64,000 nucleotides of DNA from Psychrobacillus sp. OK032 (GCF_900111345.1 NZ_FOGY01000005.1:1-64000); one strand, 5' to 3'; positions 8,488 to 17,252 are shown, counted from the first letter of the stretch. Numbers and translations are program-made. The notes: generated from the sequence alone by a model not told the origin.

Positions 8488-9807
8488 ATGAATGACCGAT
8501 TGAGTAAGCTTCTCCCTTTTTATAAGTTCGCTACAGAGCAAGTATCTGTTGGGATTCACGCTGTTGATATAGTAGGAAAAACGATTATTTACAATGAAAA
8601 AATGAAAGAAATTGAAGGTCTAGATTCAGTTGATGTAGTGGATCGATCCATATTGGACCTTTTCCAGTTTGAGCAGCAAGAAAGTACTTTGCTAAAAGTG
8701 TTGCACAGCGAAAAACCTGTGTTGCGTGTCAAGCAAACGTATTGGAATAGAAATGGTCAGGAAATAACGACGATCAATGATACATACCCAGTTTTTGAAA
8801 ATGGTAAACTAATTGGTGCTATTGAATTTTCTCGAGATATTACAACATTAGAACGGCTAATTTATCAGCCATTAAAAAGATATAATGAAGCGATTACCCT
8901 CTCCACTATTACAGCAGCTTCTCAGCTTATGAAAGACGTAAAGGAACGGTCTATTAAAGCAGCTCATGTTCGAATGCCAATACTGCTTACAGGAGAGGCC
9001 GGCACTGGGAAAGACCTAATCGCAGAAGCAATTCACCATCAACTGTCCCCACCGAATGAGCAATTTATCAGTTTGTATTGTCATAGTTCGGATATACATT
9101 TAATCGATAAATTTGAGAAAGAACTTAGGTCTCTATCGAACTGCACTATATTTTGTGAAAGAATCGATTTATTATCCATCGATTTACAAAATAAGCTATT
9201 AGATATATTAAAGGCAAATAGCGAAAGTCAAAATTTATATATCGCCAGTATCGGATTAGACCCAATTGATCTAATCTCCAAAAAACAACTAAGCAAGGAA
9301 CTGTATTATTATTTTACAACTGTTACGATCAATATTCCTCCACTAAGAGAGCGAACGGATGATATATTACCTTTCGTAGAAGATTATTTTCATCGTTATT
9401 TAAATCGATATGGCTCCTCTATTCAAGAAATAGACGAAGATGTGATCCAAGCTTTTTTAAGTTATGATTGGCCAGGAAATTTAAAGGAATTAGAATTACT
9501 TTTAGATGAGATTAGTTCGATGATTACAACGGAGCGCGTATTAAAAATCGACATGCTGCCTTTACATTTTAAGTTAAAAGTTCAGGATTTCAATGAGTCA
9601 ACAAAAAAAGCGGAGGATTTTGTCGTGTCGTCTGATAAAGAATTACTTCCATTAGATGCGTACTTACGTGAAGCAGAAGTATATTACTTGCAAAAGGCGA
9701 TGGATAAATATGATGGCAATGTAACAAAGGCTGCGGAAGCCCTTGGGATGAGTCGCCAAAACTTACAGTATCGATTACGTAAAATGAAAAATGGAACCAT
9801 CCAGTAA
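8488..9807 (+). CDS. RocR-like PAS-AAA-Fis regulator lacking the GAFTGA loop
   Basis: 439 residues from the ATG at 8488, chosen over the GTG at 8479 because GAGGTG lies 6 nt upstream. Domain order matches bacterial enhancer-binding proteins: a PAS sensor (about 5-120), an AAA+ domain (about 140-365) with Walker A GEAGTGKD, an arginine-finger segment PPLRERTDD and the sensor-II WPGNLKELE, and a C-terminal Fis-type helix-turn-helix (AAEALGMSRQNLQYRLRK). Between Walker A and Walker B about 20 residues are missing, and with them the GAFTGA motif that contacts sigma-54. Walker B is degenerate (TIFCERID for TLFLDEIG). By analogy with TyrR-type proteins it probably acts at sigma-A promoters. Its divergent position next to rocA makes arginine/ornithine catabolism the likely target. 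Confidence 0.85.
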   Translation: MNDRLSKLLPFYKFATEQVSVGIHAVDIVGKTIIYNEKMKEIEGLDSVDVVDRSILDLFQFEQQESTLLKVLHSEKPVLRVKQTYWNRNGQEITTINDTYPVFENGKLIGAIEFSRDITTLERLIYQPLKRYNEAITLSTITAASQLMKDVKERSIKAAHVRMPILLTGEAGTGKDLIAEAIHHQLSPPNEQFISLYCHSSDIHLIDKFEKELRSLSNCTIFCERIDLLSIDLQNKLLDILKANSESQNLYIASIGLDPIDLISKKQLSKELYYYFTTVTINIPPLRERTDDILPFVEDYFHRYLNRYGSSIQEIDEDVIQAFLSYDWPGNLKELELLLDEISSMITTERVLKIDMLPLHFKLKVQDFNESTKKAEDFVVSSDKELLPLDAYLREAEVYYLQKAMDKYDGNVTKAAEALGMSRQNLQYRLRKMKNGTIQ

Positions 9808-9854
9808 ACTAAGGCACGGCTCTTTCCGCAGAACTGTCGTCTTTTCTAGAAATA

Positions 9855-9903
9855 AAAAAAGTAGAGTGTGGAATTGTCTAAGTTCCTCCTCTACTTTTTT
9901 AGC
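9855..9903 (+). terminator. Bidirectional intrinsic terminator between rocR-like gene and yugI
   Basis: Arms AAAAAAGTAGAG (9855-9866) and CTCTACTTTTTT (9889-9900) form a 12-bp stem with A and T tracts on both sides. It lies between two convergent genes and can serve both. Confidence 0.85.
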
Positions 9904-9966
9904 ATTTTTCACAAATACCATTTTATATTTACACAAATTCGCTAAAAGAATTGCTTCACCGAGTCG

Positions 9967-10338
9967 TTAAATAGATTTTTTTATCCATTCACTTAGTTTT
10001 TCTTTTAGTGTATTGAATCCTTCGACATCATGCTCATCTACACGGGCTTGTAGTGTTTTACGAGGTTTATCTTCTTTTTTAGGAACAACTGGTTTTTCAT
10101 GAAGTTCACGGATGGATAAACTAATTTTCCCCGCTTCGTCGTCTATTTCGAGAATTTTCACATCCACCTCTTCGCCAACTGTCAAAAACTCACCAACTTC
10201 TTTCACGTATCCATAGGTTATTTCCGAAATATGCACAAGTCCTTGTGTATGTTCATCTAAACTAACGAATGCTCCGTATGGCTGAATGCCAGTTACTTTG
10301 CCCGTGACCACATCTCCTACCTTATAAATTTTTGTCAT
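9967..10338 (-). CDS. yugI: S1 RNA-binding domain protein, general stress protein 13 type
   Basis: 123 residues from the ATG at 10338 (MTKIYKVGD). The frame stays open to 10377, but the extra 13 residues are not conserved and have no RBS. A single S1 domain fills residues 5-75 with the classic pattern GKVTGIQPYGAFVSL, GLVHISEI and GKISLSIR. A basic linker and a short conserved tail (GFNTLKEKLSEWI) follow, as in B. subtilis YugI/GSP13, a ribosome-associated protein. The expected role is RNA or ribosome binding in the cytoplasm. It is monocistronic by position, convergent with the RocR-like gene. Confidence 0.9.
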   Translation of the reverse strand: MTKIYKVGDVVTGKVTGIQPYGAFVSLDEHTQGLVHISEITYGYVKEVGEFLTVGEEVDVKILEIDDEAGKISLSIRELHEKPVVPKKEDKPRKTLQARVDEHDVEGFNTLKEKLSEWIKKSI

Positions 10339-10383
10339 AATACCCGTTCCTACTTTCTTTATATACGTTATAGTCACGGTAAA

Positions 10384-10627
10384 TTATAACATATCGCCAA
10401 GCTCCCTAGCAAAAATCACTGAACGGCATTGTGCGACATCTAGAATATCATTTATATTACACGCATTGGAAAGCAAAGTTTTCCACGATTTGATGATGCG
10501 GTTGTATTAGATCCGTATACGCCTTTTTACCTCCTTTTTGTGCGCGTTCGATTAATGCGCTTTGAGACAGTGTTACTCCCGCTCTCTCTTGTTGTATAGG
10601 TGATACGAAAGATAGTTCTAGAATGTT
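10384..10627 (-). pseudogene. Decayed ECF sigma factor remnant
   Basis: On the minus strand an open stretch reads ALIERAQKGGKKAYTDLIQ then HHQIVENFAFQC, which resembles region 2.1 of extracytoplasmic-function sigma factors (usual form LIxRAQxGDxxAFxxLIxPY). It stops at a TAA, and in the next frame the sequence continues NINDILDVAQ, matching the start of region 2.2 (usual DAEDVAQEVF). There is no start codon with an RBS, a frameshift lies in the middle, and regions 3-4 are gone. I read it as a fossil gene between yugI and the transporter. The match is by eye and needs a profile search. Confidence 0.5.
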
Positions 10628-10699
10628 TCACAAATTAGTCTACATTTTCTATTAAACCTCGTGTACAATAAGACAGTCCAAATGAAGGAGGAGTTATTT

Positions 10700-12037
10700 T
10701 TGGAAAAACGAGATCATTTCGGATCGAAAATTGGATTTATATTAGCAGCAGCCGGGAGTGCTATCGGCTTAGGGGCTATTTGGAAGTTTCCATATATGGC
10801 TGGGACTAATGGTGGTAGTGTCTTTCTTATTCTTTTCATCCTTAGTACACTTTTAATCGGTCTTCCTATTTTACTTGCAGAATTCATCATTGGAAGACGT
10901 GGACAAACAGATCCTGTCACATCTTTCAAAAAACAAGCACCAGGAAAACCATGGTATCTTCTTGGCTGGTCCGGGTTAATATTTTCATCTATTATATTAT
11001 CCTTTTATAGTGTAGTAGGTGGATGGATATTAAGCTATTTAGTAAGAGCTGTATTTTTTAAACTTAAAGGTGGAAGCGAAAATTACTTCAGTGATTTATT
11101 TAATAACATTATCCAAAACCCTTGGGAAGTAATTATTGCTCAGGGAGCATTTATGCTGTTAACGATTTGGATTGTGCAAGGAGGGATTAAAGGCGGTATT
11201 GAACGGGCTAGTAAATGGATGATGCCTCTGTTATTTGTCTTCTTCATCGCACTTGTTCTACGATCTGTAACTTTAGAAGGTGCTATGGAAGGGATTAAGT
11301 TTTTGTTTGTTCCGGATTGGTCTTATTTTAACGGAAAAACAATTTTGCTAGCTCTTGGACAAGCTTTTTTCTCCTTAAGTGTTGGTGTTGCGGTTATGAT
11401 TACATATGCTTCATATTTATCGAAAGATGAAAAACTTGGAAGTTCTTCACTGAATGTAGCACTGATGAATATTGGTGTTTCGATATTAGCTGGGCTTGTC
11501 ATATTCCCTGCTGTTTTTGCACTTGGATACACTCCAGATCAAGGACCTGGTTTGGCATTTATCATCTTACCTGCAGTATTTGAACAAATACCATTCGGTG
11601 CATTTTTTATGATTATATTCTTCATCCTTTTACTATTTGCAACGCTGACATCATCTATCTCGATGTTAGAAATATCTGTATCGATCGGTATTCGCTCTAA
11701 CTATGAACGCCGTAGAAAAGCATCTTGGATATATGGTTTCATTATTTTCTTAGTTGGAATTCCTAGCGCATTATCTTTTGGAGTCCTTTCGGATGTTAAA
11801 ATTTTAGGAATGATTTTCTTTGACTTTGCTGACTTTATCACTAGCAGTTTTGGATTACCACTAGGTGCATTATTCATCTCGCTATTTGCTGGATACCAAT
11901 TAAAGAAGACAGAGCTATACAACGAGCTAAAGTTAGGGCAACCTTTGTTTAATACATGGTATATTATCGTTCGTTTTGCTGCACCGATCGCAATCATTCT
12001 TATTTTTTTGCAAGGCATTATTAAATTCTTTTTGTAA
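10700..12037 (+). CDS. Neurotransmitter:sodium symporter (NSS/SNF) family transporter
   Basis: 445-residue LeuT-fold transporter that imports an amino acid or related compound together with Na+. The start is a TTG at 10700 (MEKRDHFGSKIG), supported by AAGGAGGAG 8 nt upstream. Using the GTG at 10661 would place that Shine-Dalgarno inside the gene. TM1 has the unwound substrate/Na+ motif GSAIGLGAIWKFPYM (about 19-33). About 11 hydrophobic helices follow, including the TM6 region FSLSVGVAVMITYASYL and TM8 with TLTSSISMLE that contributes to the Na2 site. It resembles the B. subtilis YhdH/YocR group, whose substrates are uncertain. It has no operon partner. Confidence 0.9.
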   Translation: MEKRDHFGSKIGFILAAAGSAIGLGAIWKFPYMAGTNGGSVFLILFILSTLLIGLPILLAEFIIGRRGQTDPVTSFKKQAPGKPWYLLGWSGLIFSSIILSFYSVVGGWILSYLVRAVFFKLKGGSENYFSDLFNNIIQNPWEVIIAQGAFMLLTIWIVQGGIKGGIERASKWMMPLLFVFFIALVLRSVTLEGAMEGIKFLFVPDWSYFNGKTILLALGQAFFSLSVGVAVMITYASYLSKDEKLGSSSLNVALMNIGVSILAGLVIFPAVFALGYTPDQGPGLAFIILPAVFEQIPFGAFFMIIFFILLLFATLTSSISMLEISVSIGIRSNYERRRKASWIYGFIIFLVGIPSALSFGVLSDVKILGMIFFDFADFITSSFGLPLGALFISLFAGYQLKKTELYNELKLGQPLFNTWYIIVRFAAPIAIILIFLQGIIKFFL

Positions 12038-12084
12038 AAATAGTAGTTTATCTGTCAATACTTTAAAGCTGTTCTAAAAAGAAT

Positions 12085-12095
12085 TATGCTATAAT
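12085..12095 (+). promoter_or_regulatory. Extended -10 promoter for the small XRE regulator
   Basis: TATGCTATAAT: a consensus TATAAT (12090-12095) with an upstream TGn extension, about 40 bp before the start of the HTH gene. No good -35 is seen, as is common for extended -10 promoters. Confidence 0.45.
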
Positions 12096-12134
12096 ATAGT
12101 AACAATTAAGACTTTTAAAGGGGTGGATGAATAC

Positions 12135-12347
12135 ATGAAAAAAGAATTGCATGAACAATTACGACAACTAAGAGAAGAACGTAATATTTCTTTAGAAACT
12201 CTTGCCTTAAAAACAAGAATTGGAACTGGAAAACTAGAAGCATATGAATCGGGTAATGAAACACCATCAGTACAAACAATCTTAAAATTATCTAACGCAT
12301 TGGAAGTTCCAGCATCCAATTTATTAGATGGCCTACAAGATGCGTAA
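12135..12347 (+). CDS. Small XRE-family helix-turn-helix protein
   Basis: 70 residues from the ATG at 12135, which follows AAAGGGGTGG. A GTG at 12123 would add four residues. The whole protein is one Cro/CI-type helix-turn-helix domain, with recognition region ISLETLALKTRIGTGKLEAY and the closing motif TPSVQTILKLSNALEV. There is no sensor or partner domain. Such stand-alone XRE proteins usually repress their own or a neighbouring gene. It is transcribed alone and ends in a terminator shared with the convergent YugE-like gene. Its target cannot be read from context. Confidence 0.85.
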   Translation: MKKELHEQLRQLREERNISLETLALKTRIGTGKLEAYESGNETPSVQTILKLSNALEVPASNLLDGLQDA

Positions 12348-12350
12348 AAC

Positions 12351-12391
12351 AAAAAAGCTTTCGGGATGGACTGAAACCGAAAGCTTTTTCT
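12351..12391 (+). terminator. Bidirectional terminator between HTH gene and yugE
   Basis: Arms AAAAAAGCTTTCGG (12351-12364) and CCGAAAGCTTTTT (12377-12389) with a 12-nt loop and T tracts on both strands, between convergent genes. Confidence 0.88.
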
Positions 12392-12395
12392 TTTT

Positions 12396-12656
12396 TTAAA
12401 TTATACATTTCATTTCATATTTTAAAGCAATTAACTTATATGAAATCTCTACACATTTCTCAAGCGGAATCCACTCCTCGAACGAATGCTCATAAATCTC
12501 TTGAATTCGCTTCGCAAGCTCTGATGGATGATCAATATTTTGTAAATCAGCTACGACATCAGCTGTTTCTGTTTCATAACTATCTACTCCTAGATTGAAT
12601 GGATCCCACTCTTGAAGTGTCCAAACAGCTTTTCTATTCATTTCAATTGTATCCAT
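12396..12656 (-). CDS. yugE: DUF1871 protein (YugE-like)
   Basis: 86-residue acidic, soluble protein with no signal peptide or membrane segment. Length and the pattern WDPFNLGVDSYETE...VV..L support the DUF1871/YugE family, a small helical protein of unknown function found beside patB in B. subtilis as it is here. The ATG at 12656 has AAGGTGAAA upstream. It is divergent from patB across 76 bp. No biochemical role is assigned to the family. Confidence 0.75.
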   Translation of the reverse strand: MDTIEMNRKAVWTLQEWDPFNLGVDSYETETADVVADLQNIDHPSELAKRIQEIYEHSFEEWIPLEKCVEISYKLIALKYEMKCII

Positions 12657-12732
12657 TTAGTTTCACCTTACTAGTTTTTATTAGTTAGGGATATAATAAC
12701 ATAATAATCTCAAATTGAAAGGAGAAATTATT

Positions 12733-13899
12733 TTGTCTAATTTTTCTACTATCTATAACCGAAGAAACACCTTCTCTGTCAAATGGGACATGCTTGATCA
12801 AATTTATTCATTGGAGGATACATCCGATGTTCTCTCTATGTGGATTGCAGATATGGATTTTGCTATTGCACCGGTTATTAAAGATGCTATTCATAAACGT
12901 TTGGAACATCCTATTTTTGGTTACGCCATTACACCAGATGAAGTTAAATCTGCAATGACTAATTGGGTTTTAAACAAGCATCAATTAACGATTAACAACG
13001 AATGGATTTTATTTCGCCAAGGAGTTATACCAGCCATGGCAGAAGCGATTGAAGTATTTACAGAACTAGGCGATAAAGTACTGATCCATACTCCTGTTTA
13101 TCCTCCATTCACAAGTATCCCTCAAAATTTAGGACGAGAAGTCATCACATGCCTTCTGAAGGAAAAAAACAACTCATATGAAATGGATATGGAAGTTTTT
13201 GAAGAGTGCTTACAAAAAGGGGTAAAAGTATTTATTTTATGTAATCCGCATAATCCAGGTGGCAAAGTATGGAGCAAAGAAGATCTAAAACAAATGGCAG
13301 CACTATGTAAACAATATAATGTCCTTATTTTGTCGGATGAAATCCATTCTGACCTCACATATAAACCTTTTAAACATACTCCTTTACTTAATGCAGTAGA
13401 AGATGTTTCGAATATTATTACATTCTTTGCGCCTACTAAAACATTCAATATTGCTGGAATTCAGGCCGCGGCTAGTATTGTACCTGATGAAAAAAAACGG
13501 AAAACATTGGAGCATTTCGCAATGACTCGCGGAACAATGGGACTAAATATTTTTGCTTTGACGGCATTACAAGCTGCTTATGAAGAAGGGGGACCATGGT
13601 TAGAGGAGTTAATGGAGGTTCTTTCATCTAATATGGACTACGCTATAGAGCATTTATCCAATATAGATGGCATAAAAGTAGTGAAACCAGAAGGCACATA
13701 TTTGTTATGGATTAATTACCGGGATACGGGACTTTCTGAACCAGATATAATGGAAAGATTGTTAATGAAAGGGAGACTTGCGCTCGAGCCGGGCACGAAG
13801 TACGGAGTAGCAGGTGATGGTTTTTTAAGAATGAACTGTGCCTGCCCGTTTGAAATCATTCAAGAAGGCGTTGCCCGATTTGCTAGAGCGTTAGAATGA
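12733..13899 (+). CDS. patB: PatB/MalY-type cystathionine beta-lyase
   Basis: 388-residue fold-type I PLP enzyme of the MalY/PatB branch, which splits cystathionine or cysteine S-conjugates by beta-elimination. The start is a TTG at 12733 (MSNFSTIYNRR) with AAAGGAG 8 nt upstream. The TTG at 12715 would lie before that RBS. Visible landmarks are WIADMDF near residue 40, the NPHNPGGKVWS loop, the SDEIHSDL segment with the PLP-binding Asp, and the Schiff-base lysine in PTKTFNIAG (about 236-244). TATAAT at 12692-12697 is a likely -10. It sits next to yugE as in B. subtilis, where PatB is a C-S lyase. Confidence 0.9.
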   Translation: MSNFSTIYNRRNTFSVKWDMLDQIYSLEDTSDVLSMWIADMDFAIAPVIKDAIHKRLEHPIFGYAITPDEVKSAMTNWVLNKHQLTINNEWILFRQGVIPAMAEAIEVFTELGDKVLIHTPVYPPFTSIPQNLGREVITCLLKEKNNSYEMDMEVFEECLQKGVKVFILCNPHNPGGKVWSKEDLKQMAALCKQYNVLILSDEIHSDLTYKPFKHTPLLNAVEDVSNIITFFAPTKTFNIAGIQAAASIVPDEKKRKTLEHFAMTRGTMGLNIFALTALQAAYEEGGPWLEELMEVLSSNMDYAIEHLSNIDGIKVVKPEGTYLLWINYRDTGLSEPDIMERLLMKGRLALEPGTKYGVAGDGFLRMNCACPFEIIQEGVARFARALE

Positions 13900-13960
13900 T
13901 TATCCACGAGAGGCTTTACTTACGCTTTTAGGAATACTGTGTCTTAGCAAGTTAGGCAAA

Positions 13961-14665
13961 GTGTCCGCAATGATTTTCGCTACAGGGCGGACGCTTTCCG
14001 CGGGGTGAGCGATGAACCTTCACCGACGCTACGCGTGCGTTGTGAAGTTTCATCTGTCTCACTCATCCCGCAGGAGTCGCCGCCCTTCCGCGAAAATCAA
14101 TGAAGCTCGCTGACTAATTAGATTCTCGCTTTATAAACCAAATGTTTTATTAGAAACGAAAGGAAAAATCCATTATTAGTAAGTATCTCGTAAAAATTGA
14201 TCCAGTAAATGGGTAAGAGCAACCAACTGGTCATTGAAAGCAACTAGTTCTATAAGGAAAGCAACCAAACTAGCATGAGAGCAATCAATTTAGGTACGGA
14301 AGCAATCATTTCCCATATCAAAGAGTTTACTTAATAGGAGACGACTAACGACTATTAACATTATGAAAATATACATTATTTAGTAATTCATAACATAGTG
14401 AAGCTCATGTTCACTGTTTAATAAGAAATTCTTTTCAAATAGTGATAGCTGCCACTTTTACCTTCGTGCGGCCGTTCTAATATTTCTTATTGGTGTTGTT
14501 TAGCTAAACGCTAATTAGCAAGCATACTTCGTTGATTGAAGCGTAAGGCGGCGACTCCAGCGGGAACAGCACGAGCTGAAAGCCCCGCAGGAACGTAGTG
14601 ACGAGGAGATTGAAGCCGTGCCCGCGGAAAGCGTCCGCCTGCAGCGGAAATCATAGCGGACACTT
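13961..14665. repeat. Family B composite inverted element, copy 1
   Basis: Two GC-rich arms in opposite orientation, 13961-14105 and 14533-14665, each containing GCGGACGCTTTCCGCGGG and a GCAGGAGTCGCCGCC-type end. The same arms occur at 32071-32210 and 32565-32710. Between the arms, five monomers with the core GAAAGCAACCAA start (at AGC) at 14218, 14239, 14260, 14280 and 14301, a 20-21-bp period. No protein-coding frame is evident. The 850-bp gap between patB and the small membrane protein gene is otherwise empty. Confidence 0.85.
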
Positions 14666-14732
14666 AATTGAGCTTTTTAATGCACATTATTCCTAAACTG
14701 TGACATACCATCGATCTTATTTTCCAAAACTT

Positions 14733-14766
14733 AAAAAGCAGTCACCTCATTGGGGTGACTGCTTTT
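14733..14766 (-). terminator. Intrinsic terminator overlapping the 3' end of the small membrane protein gene
   Basis: Arms AAAAAGCAGTCACC (14733-14746) and GGTGACTGCTTTT (14754-14766), loop 7 nt. The TGA stop of the minus-strand gene lies in the loop, so the last codons form one arm of the hairpin. Confidence 0.88.
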
Positions 14767-14971
14767 CTAGTTCTTCTCTTCTCATTTTCATGATCTTATC
14801 TTCTAATACTTTCGCTTTTTCAGCGTCTTTAGCTGATTTCTTTTTAAACCATCTGAAAACAAATATACAAATAACCAATAATACAAGAAATTCGAGTACT
14901 ACTGGAATATATTCTGTTTTATCTTCTGGGAAATACAAATATAGGAACCCTGGTTGTAAAAAAGTAAACAT
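14747..14971 (-). CDS. Small single-pass membrane protein
   Basis: 74 residues. A hydrophobic segment spans about residues 22-40 (EYIPVVLEFLVLLVICIFVF), followed by a highly charged cytoplasmic-type tail rich in Lys, Glu and Asp that could be a short coiled coil. Its last codons and stop are embedded in the terminator. It starts only 16 bp after the lipoprotein cyclophilin gene ends, with GGAAGTG-like RBS sequence, so it is probably the second gene of that operon. I do not recognise the family. Confidence 0.7.
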   Translation of the reverse strand: MFTFLQPGFLYLYFPEDKTEYIPVVLEFLVLLVICIFVFRWFKKKSAKDAEKAKVLEDKIMKMRREELEKQSPQ

Positions 14972-14987
14972 CTTTACACTTCCTTAC

Positions 14988-15725
14988 TTATTTTTGAATA
15001 ATTTCGATGGATTCAATTGAAATATCTTCTACTGGTTTATCTTGTGCCCCAGTTTCAACTGCAGCCATTTGATCGACTATATCCATTCCTTCTATTACTT
15101 GTCCAAATACTGTATGCTTTTGGTCTAAATGTGGTGTTCCACCATTCTTCGCATATGCTGCTGCAATTTCTTCTGGCCATCCACCTGCTGTTAATTGCTC
15201 TACTGTTGCTGGTGGTTGAGATGATTGAACGATAAAGAACTGACTACCATTCGTATTAGGGCCAGCATTTGCCATAGATAAAGCGCCTCTTAAATTAAAT
15301 AGGTTCATCGAGAATTCGTCTTCAAACTCTTCACCATAAATACTTTCTCCACCCATTCCTGTTCCAGTTGGGTCTCCACCTTGAATCATGAAATCTTGAA
15401 TAATTCGATGGAAAATGATGCCTTCATAATAGCCGTTTTCCGCATGTGTTAAAAAGTTTTCGACTGTTTTCGGTGCATATTCTGGGAATAGCTTGATTTT
15501 CAAATCCCCCATAGATGTATGCATAATAACTAACGCCTCGTTTGACGCGACTTCTGCCTTTAGTTGTGGATACACGCCTATCTCTCCTTGTTGTTCTGAA
15601 TTTGTATCTTCAGCTGTTTCTTGTTCCGTTACGGCTTCCTCTTTCGGTGCTTCCGTGGCAGTTTTACCACAAGCGCTCAAGAAAAAAGCAGTACATATTA
15701 AAACGAATATAAGTAACTTTTTCAC
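14988..15725 (-). CDS. Cyclophilin-type peptidyl-prolyl isomerase, lipoprotein
   Basis: 245 residues. The N-terminus is a lipoprotein signal peptide (about 1-19) with lipobox LSAC. A Glu/Thr-rich linker (about 20-55) follows, then a full cyclophilin domain (about 60-243) with [19 protein letters not shown] and the GSQFFIV motif that line the active site. It should be anchored outside the membrane and help fold secreted or wall proteins by prolyl isomerisation. The related B. subtilis PpiB is cytoplasmic, so the exported form is a notable difference. It lies upstream of a small membrane protein gene and divergent from an MFS gene. Confidence 0.92.
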   Translation of the reverse strand: MKKLLIFVLICTAFFLSACGKTATEAPKEEAVTEQETAEDTNSEQQGEIGVYPQLKAEVASNEALVIMHTSMGDLKIKLFPEYAPKTVENFLTHAENGYYEGIIFHRIIQDFMIQGGDPTGTGMGGESIYGEEFEDEFSMNLFNLRGALSMANAGPNTNGSQFFIVQSSQPPATVEQLTAGGWPEEIAAAYAKNGGTPHLDQKHTVFGQVIEGMDIVDQMAAVETGAQDKPVEDISIESIEIIQK

Positions 15726-15864
15726 GAATCATTCACCCCAAATTATTTTAACATATTAGCTCCTTATTTTCAGTGACAAAGTATCTAACTTTCTTAGTCC
15801 CTCGAAATACTCTATAATAGTATATGACTATTAAGTACGCAACAAAAAGAAAGAAGGGATTTCG

Positions 15865-17100
15865 ATGAGCGTACAAAAGAGAAATTTTACGATCATGTGG
15901 GTTTCTAACTTTCTCGTAGCAGGCACAATGACAATGATTATGCCCTTTTTGTCATTATATTTAAACAGTATGGGTGACTTTTCTGAAGCTTATGTCCAAA
16001 AATGGGCAGGACTCGTTTTCGGAGTTACTTTTGTTACCGCTTTTTTAATGTCTCCCGTTTGGGGAAGAATTGCGGATAAATATGGGTACAAGCCTATACT
16101 CATTATTAATGGCTTCGGTATCGCAACAAGCGTTTTTTTAATGGGCTTCGTTCATTCCGTGGAAGCATTTTTTGTCCTTCGTTTATTTATGGGGATTGTT
16201 ACTGGATTTATCCCTACTTCACTAGCTTTCATAAGCGCACAAACTCCAAGAAATATAGCTGGAAAAACGATGGGAACGCTACAAATGGGAAGTGTTTCTG
16301 GTACACTATTTGGCCCGGTAATGGGGGGGCTTTTAGCAGATACTTTCGGTTTTCAGTATACCTTTATCATTACCTCTTCTGCTGTTTCAATCGCTGCATT
16401 GCTCGTTGTTTTTGGTATTCGAGAAATCAAAAAAGTAAAGAATAAGAGCGATCATGAATTTTCTAGAAAAACAGTTATCTCCGGTATTTTTCACCACCGA
16501 CTCATTTTAAATGTATTAATGATTACGTCAATTGTTCAAATCGGCTTATTTAGTATTCAGCCGCTCCTATCTTTATATGTTTCGCATTTAACGAATTCAA
16601 CTCAAGTTGCATTACTGGCAGGAATTACATTTAGTGCAACCGGGGTCGGAAGTTTATTATTTGCTAGAACCTGGGGGAAACTTGGAGATTCAATTGGATA
16701 CGAGAAAGTATTATCCGCTTTACTAATCATCGCCTTTATATTTATCATTCCTCAGGCATTCGTTACTGATTTATGGCAATTGATTGTCCTACGTTTCTTA
16801 TTTGGGATTGCATCTGGTGGTCTCATTCCAATAACGACTGCATTAATACGTAGGGAAGCACCAATTGAAGTACAAGGGGAATTAATGGGCTATAACACAA
16901 GTTTCCGTTTCTTAGGGAATATTATTGGACCTATGTTTGGTGGCTTTATAAGTGGATATATCGGCATATCTTCTGTATTTTTCGTAACTGGCAGCTTATT
17001 TTTAATCGCCTTTTTCATCATTTATTTTGCAAGGAAGAAACCAATACAGGATTTTGAAGATGTATTGTTAGATGAAGAGCTTCATGCGAAAACAACGTAA
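15865..17100 (+). CDS. Major facilitator superfamily multidrug-type exporter
   Basis: 411 residues with 12 hydrophobic segments in two halves separated by a basic loop near residues 190-205 (KKVKNKSDHEFSRK). The MFS motif A, GRIADKYGYKPIL, follows TM2 (about 67-79), and a second copy, GKLGDSIGYEKVL, follows TM8. Motif C-like GPVMGGLLAD in TM5 points to a proton antiporter that exports drugs or metabolites (DHA1 type). AAGAAGGGA precedes the ATG. It is followed by pbpD as yuxJ is in B. subtilis, so it may be the YuxJ counterpart. The substrate is unknown. Confidence 0.85.
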   Translation: MSVQKRNFTIMWVSNFLVAGTMTMIMPFLSLYLNSMGDFSEAYVQKWAGLVFGVTFVTAFLMSPVWGRIADKYGYKPILIINGFGIATSVFLMGFVHSVEAFFVLRLFMGIVTGFIPTSLAFISAQTPRNIAGKTMGTLQMGSVSGTLFGPVMGGLLADTFGFQYTFIITSSAVSIAALLVVFGIREIKKVKNKSDHEFSRKTVISGIFHHRLILNVLMITSIVQIGLFSIQPLLSLYVSHLTNSTQVALLAGITFSATGVGSLLFARTWGKLGDSIGYEKVLSALLIIAFIFIIPQAFVTDLWQLIVLRFLFGIASGGLIPITTALIRREAPIEVQGELMGYNTSFRFLGNIIGPMFGGFISGYIGISSVFFVTGSLFLIAFFIIYFARKKPIQDFEDVLLDEELHAKTT

Positions 17101-17104
17101 AAAC

Positions 17105-17140
17105 TAGCACACTTTCGACTAGAAAGTGTGCTATTCTTTT
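17105..17140 (+). terminator. Intrinsic terminator after the MFS gene
   Basis: Perfect 12-bp stem TAGCACACTTTC (17105-17116) / GAAAGTGTGCTA (17122-17133), 5-nt loop, followed by TTCTTTT. Confidence 0.9.
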
Positions 17141-17252
17141 AACATGGATCAATAAGAGATCCATGTAGAGCCCCCGCGGATATCACAGGATCTTGTACAT
17201 AAATATGCCAAGGCGGAAATGATCTAGATTATTGTGAAATGGAGTACAACAA

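Noticed and set aside
13900-14746. Insertion sequence between patB and the small membrane protein gene
   Set aside because: No transposase-like frame is present. The inverted arms belong to a non-coding repeat family.
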